A stretch of DNA of 6,703 bases from Chloroflexota bacterium (lineage in GTDB: Bacteria > Chloroflexota > Anaerolineae > Caldilineales > Caldilineaceae), in contig QEUY01000424.1 of the NCBI GenBank assembly GCA_003577365.1, forward strand, positions 1 through 6,703. Reading direction: 5' to 3'. The notes below the pieces were generated by a model. That model worked only from the letters and a program-made list of their open reading frames with translations, made no database searches and was not told the origin of the DNA. Shown here piece by piece: positions 6,673 through 6,703 of the stretch. Made by a program: the position numbers and the translations under genes. Each line of letters opens with the position of its first letter. The stretch's first letter is position 1.

Positions 6673-6703
6673 GAGACTGCATCGGTTGAGGCAATGACCC
6701 TAG

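Noticed and set aside
1..6703. tRNA, rRNA, CRISPR array, insertion sequence or riboswitch
   Set aside because: No such structure was seen; nearly the whole window is coding and the gaps are under 100 bases.

Overview
The window is one tightly packed plus-strand operon fragment. It encodes most of an alternative complex III (ACIII), the membrane quinol:electron-acceptor oxidoreductase that replaces the bc1 complex in many bacteria. The DNA is high-GC throughout, and the protein sequences and gene order (actB-C-D-E-F, then an extra c-type cytochrome) fit a Chloroflexota-like bacterium. That placement rests on remembered family resemblance, not on a search. No gene is supported on the minus strand.

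Layout. Bases 1 to about 926 are the end of the molybdopterin-oxidoreductase-like part of ActB; the gene begins outside the window. About 927-1979 is the rest of that part plus the four-cluster ferredoxin-like part of ActB, but in a different reading frame. 1979-3979 is one reading frame joining the ten-helix quinone-site subunit ActC to the two-helix subunit ActD through a low-complexity linker. 4036-4638 is the monoheme lipoprotein ActE. 4675-5906 is the second ten-helix subunit ActF, cut into two frames by a perfect 38-bp tandem duplication. 5926-6609 is a membrane-anchored monoheme cytochrome c, and the window ends with a strong perfect hairpin whose T-tract lies on the minus strand.

How the genes work together. 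In characterised ACIII, ActC and ActF are the membrane platform and quinol is oxidised at ActC. Electrons pass through the Fe-S clusters of ActB and the hemes of ActA and ActE to a soluble carrier or directly to a terminal oxidase. ActA would lie upstream of this window. The last gene would supply one more tethered heme, plausibly on the electron exit side.

The unusual part is the state of the operon. (1) actB shifts frame near base 930 and also appears to lack about 65-75 codons that normally hold a conserved block. (2) actC and actD are fused. (3) actF is split between helices 5 and 6 by a 38-bp duplication that creates a TGATG stop/start overlap. All heme and cluster ligands are kept, so the lesions are either recent or assembly errors. 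The split ActF could also be expressed as two coupled half-proteins. Read mapping across about 880-980 and 5240-5330 would settle most of this.
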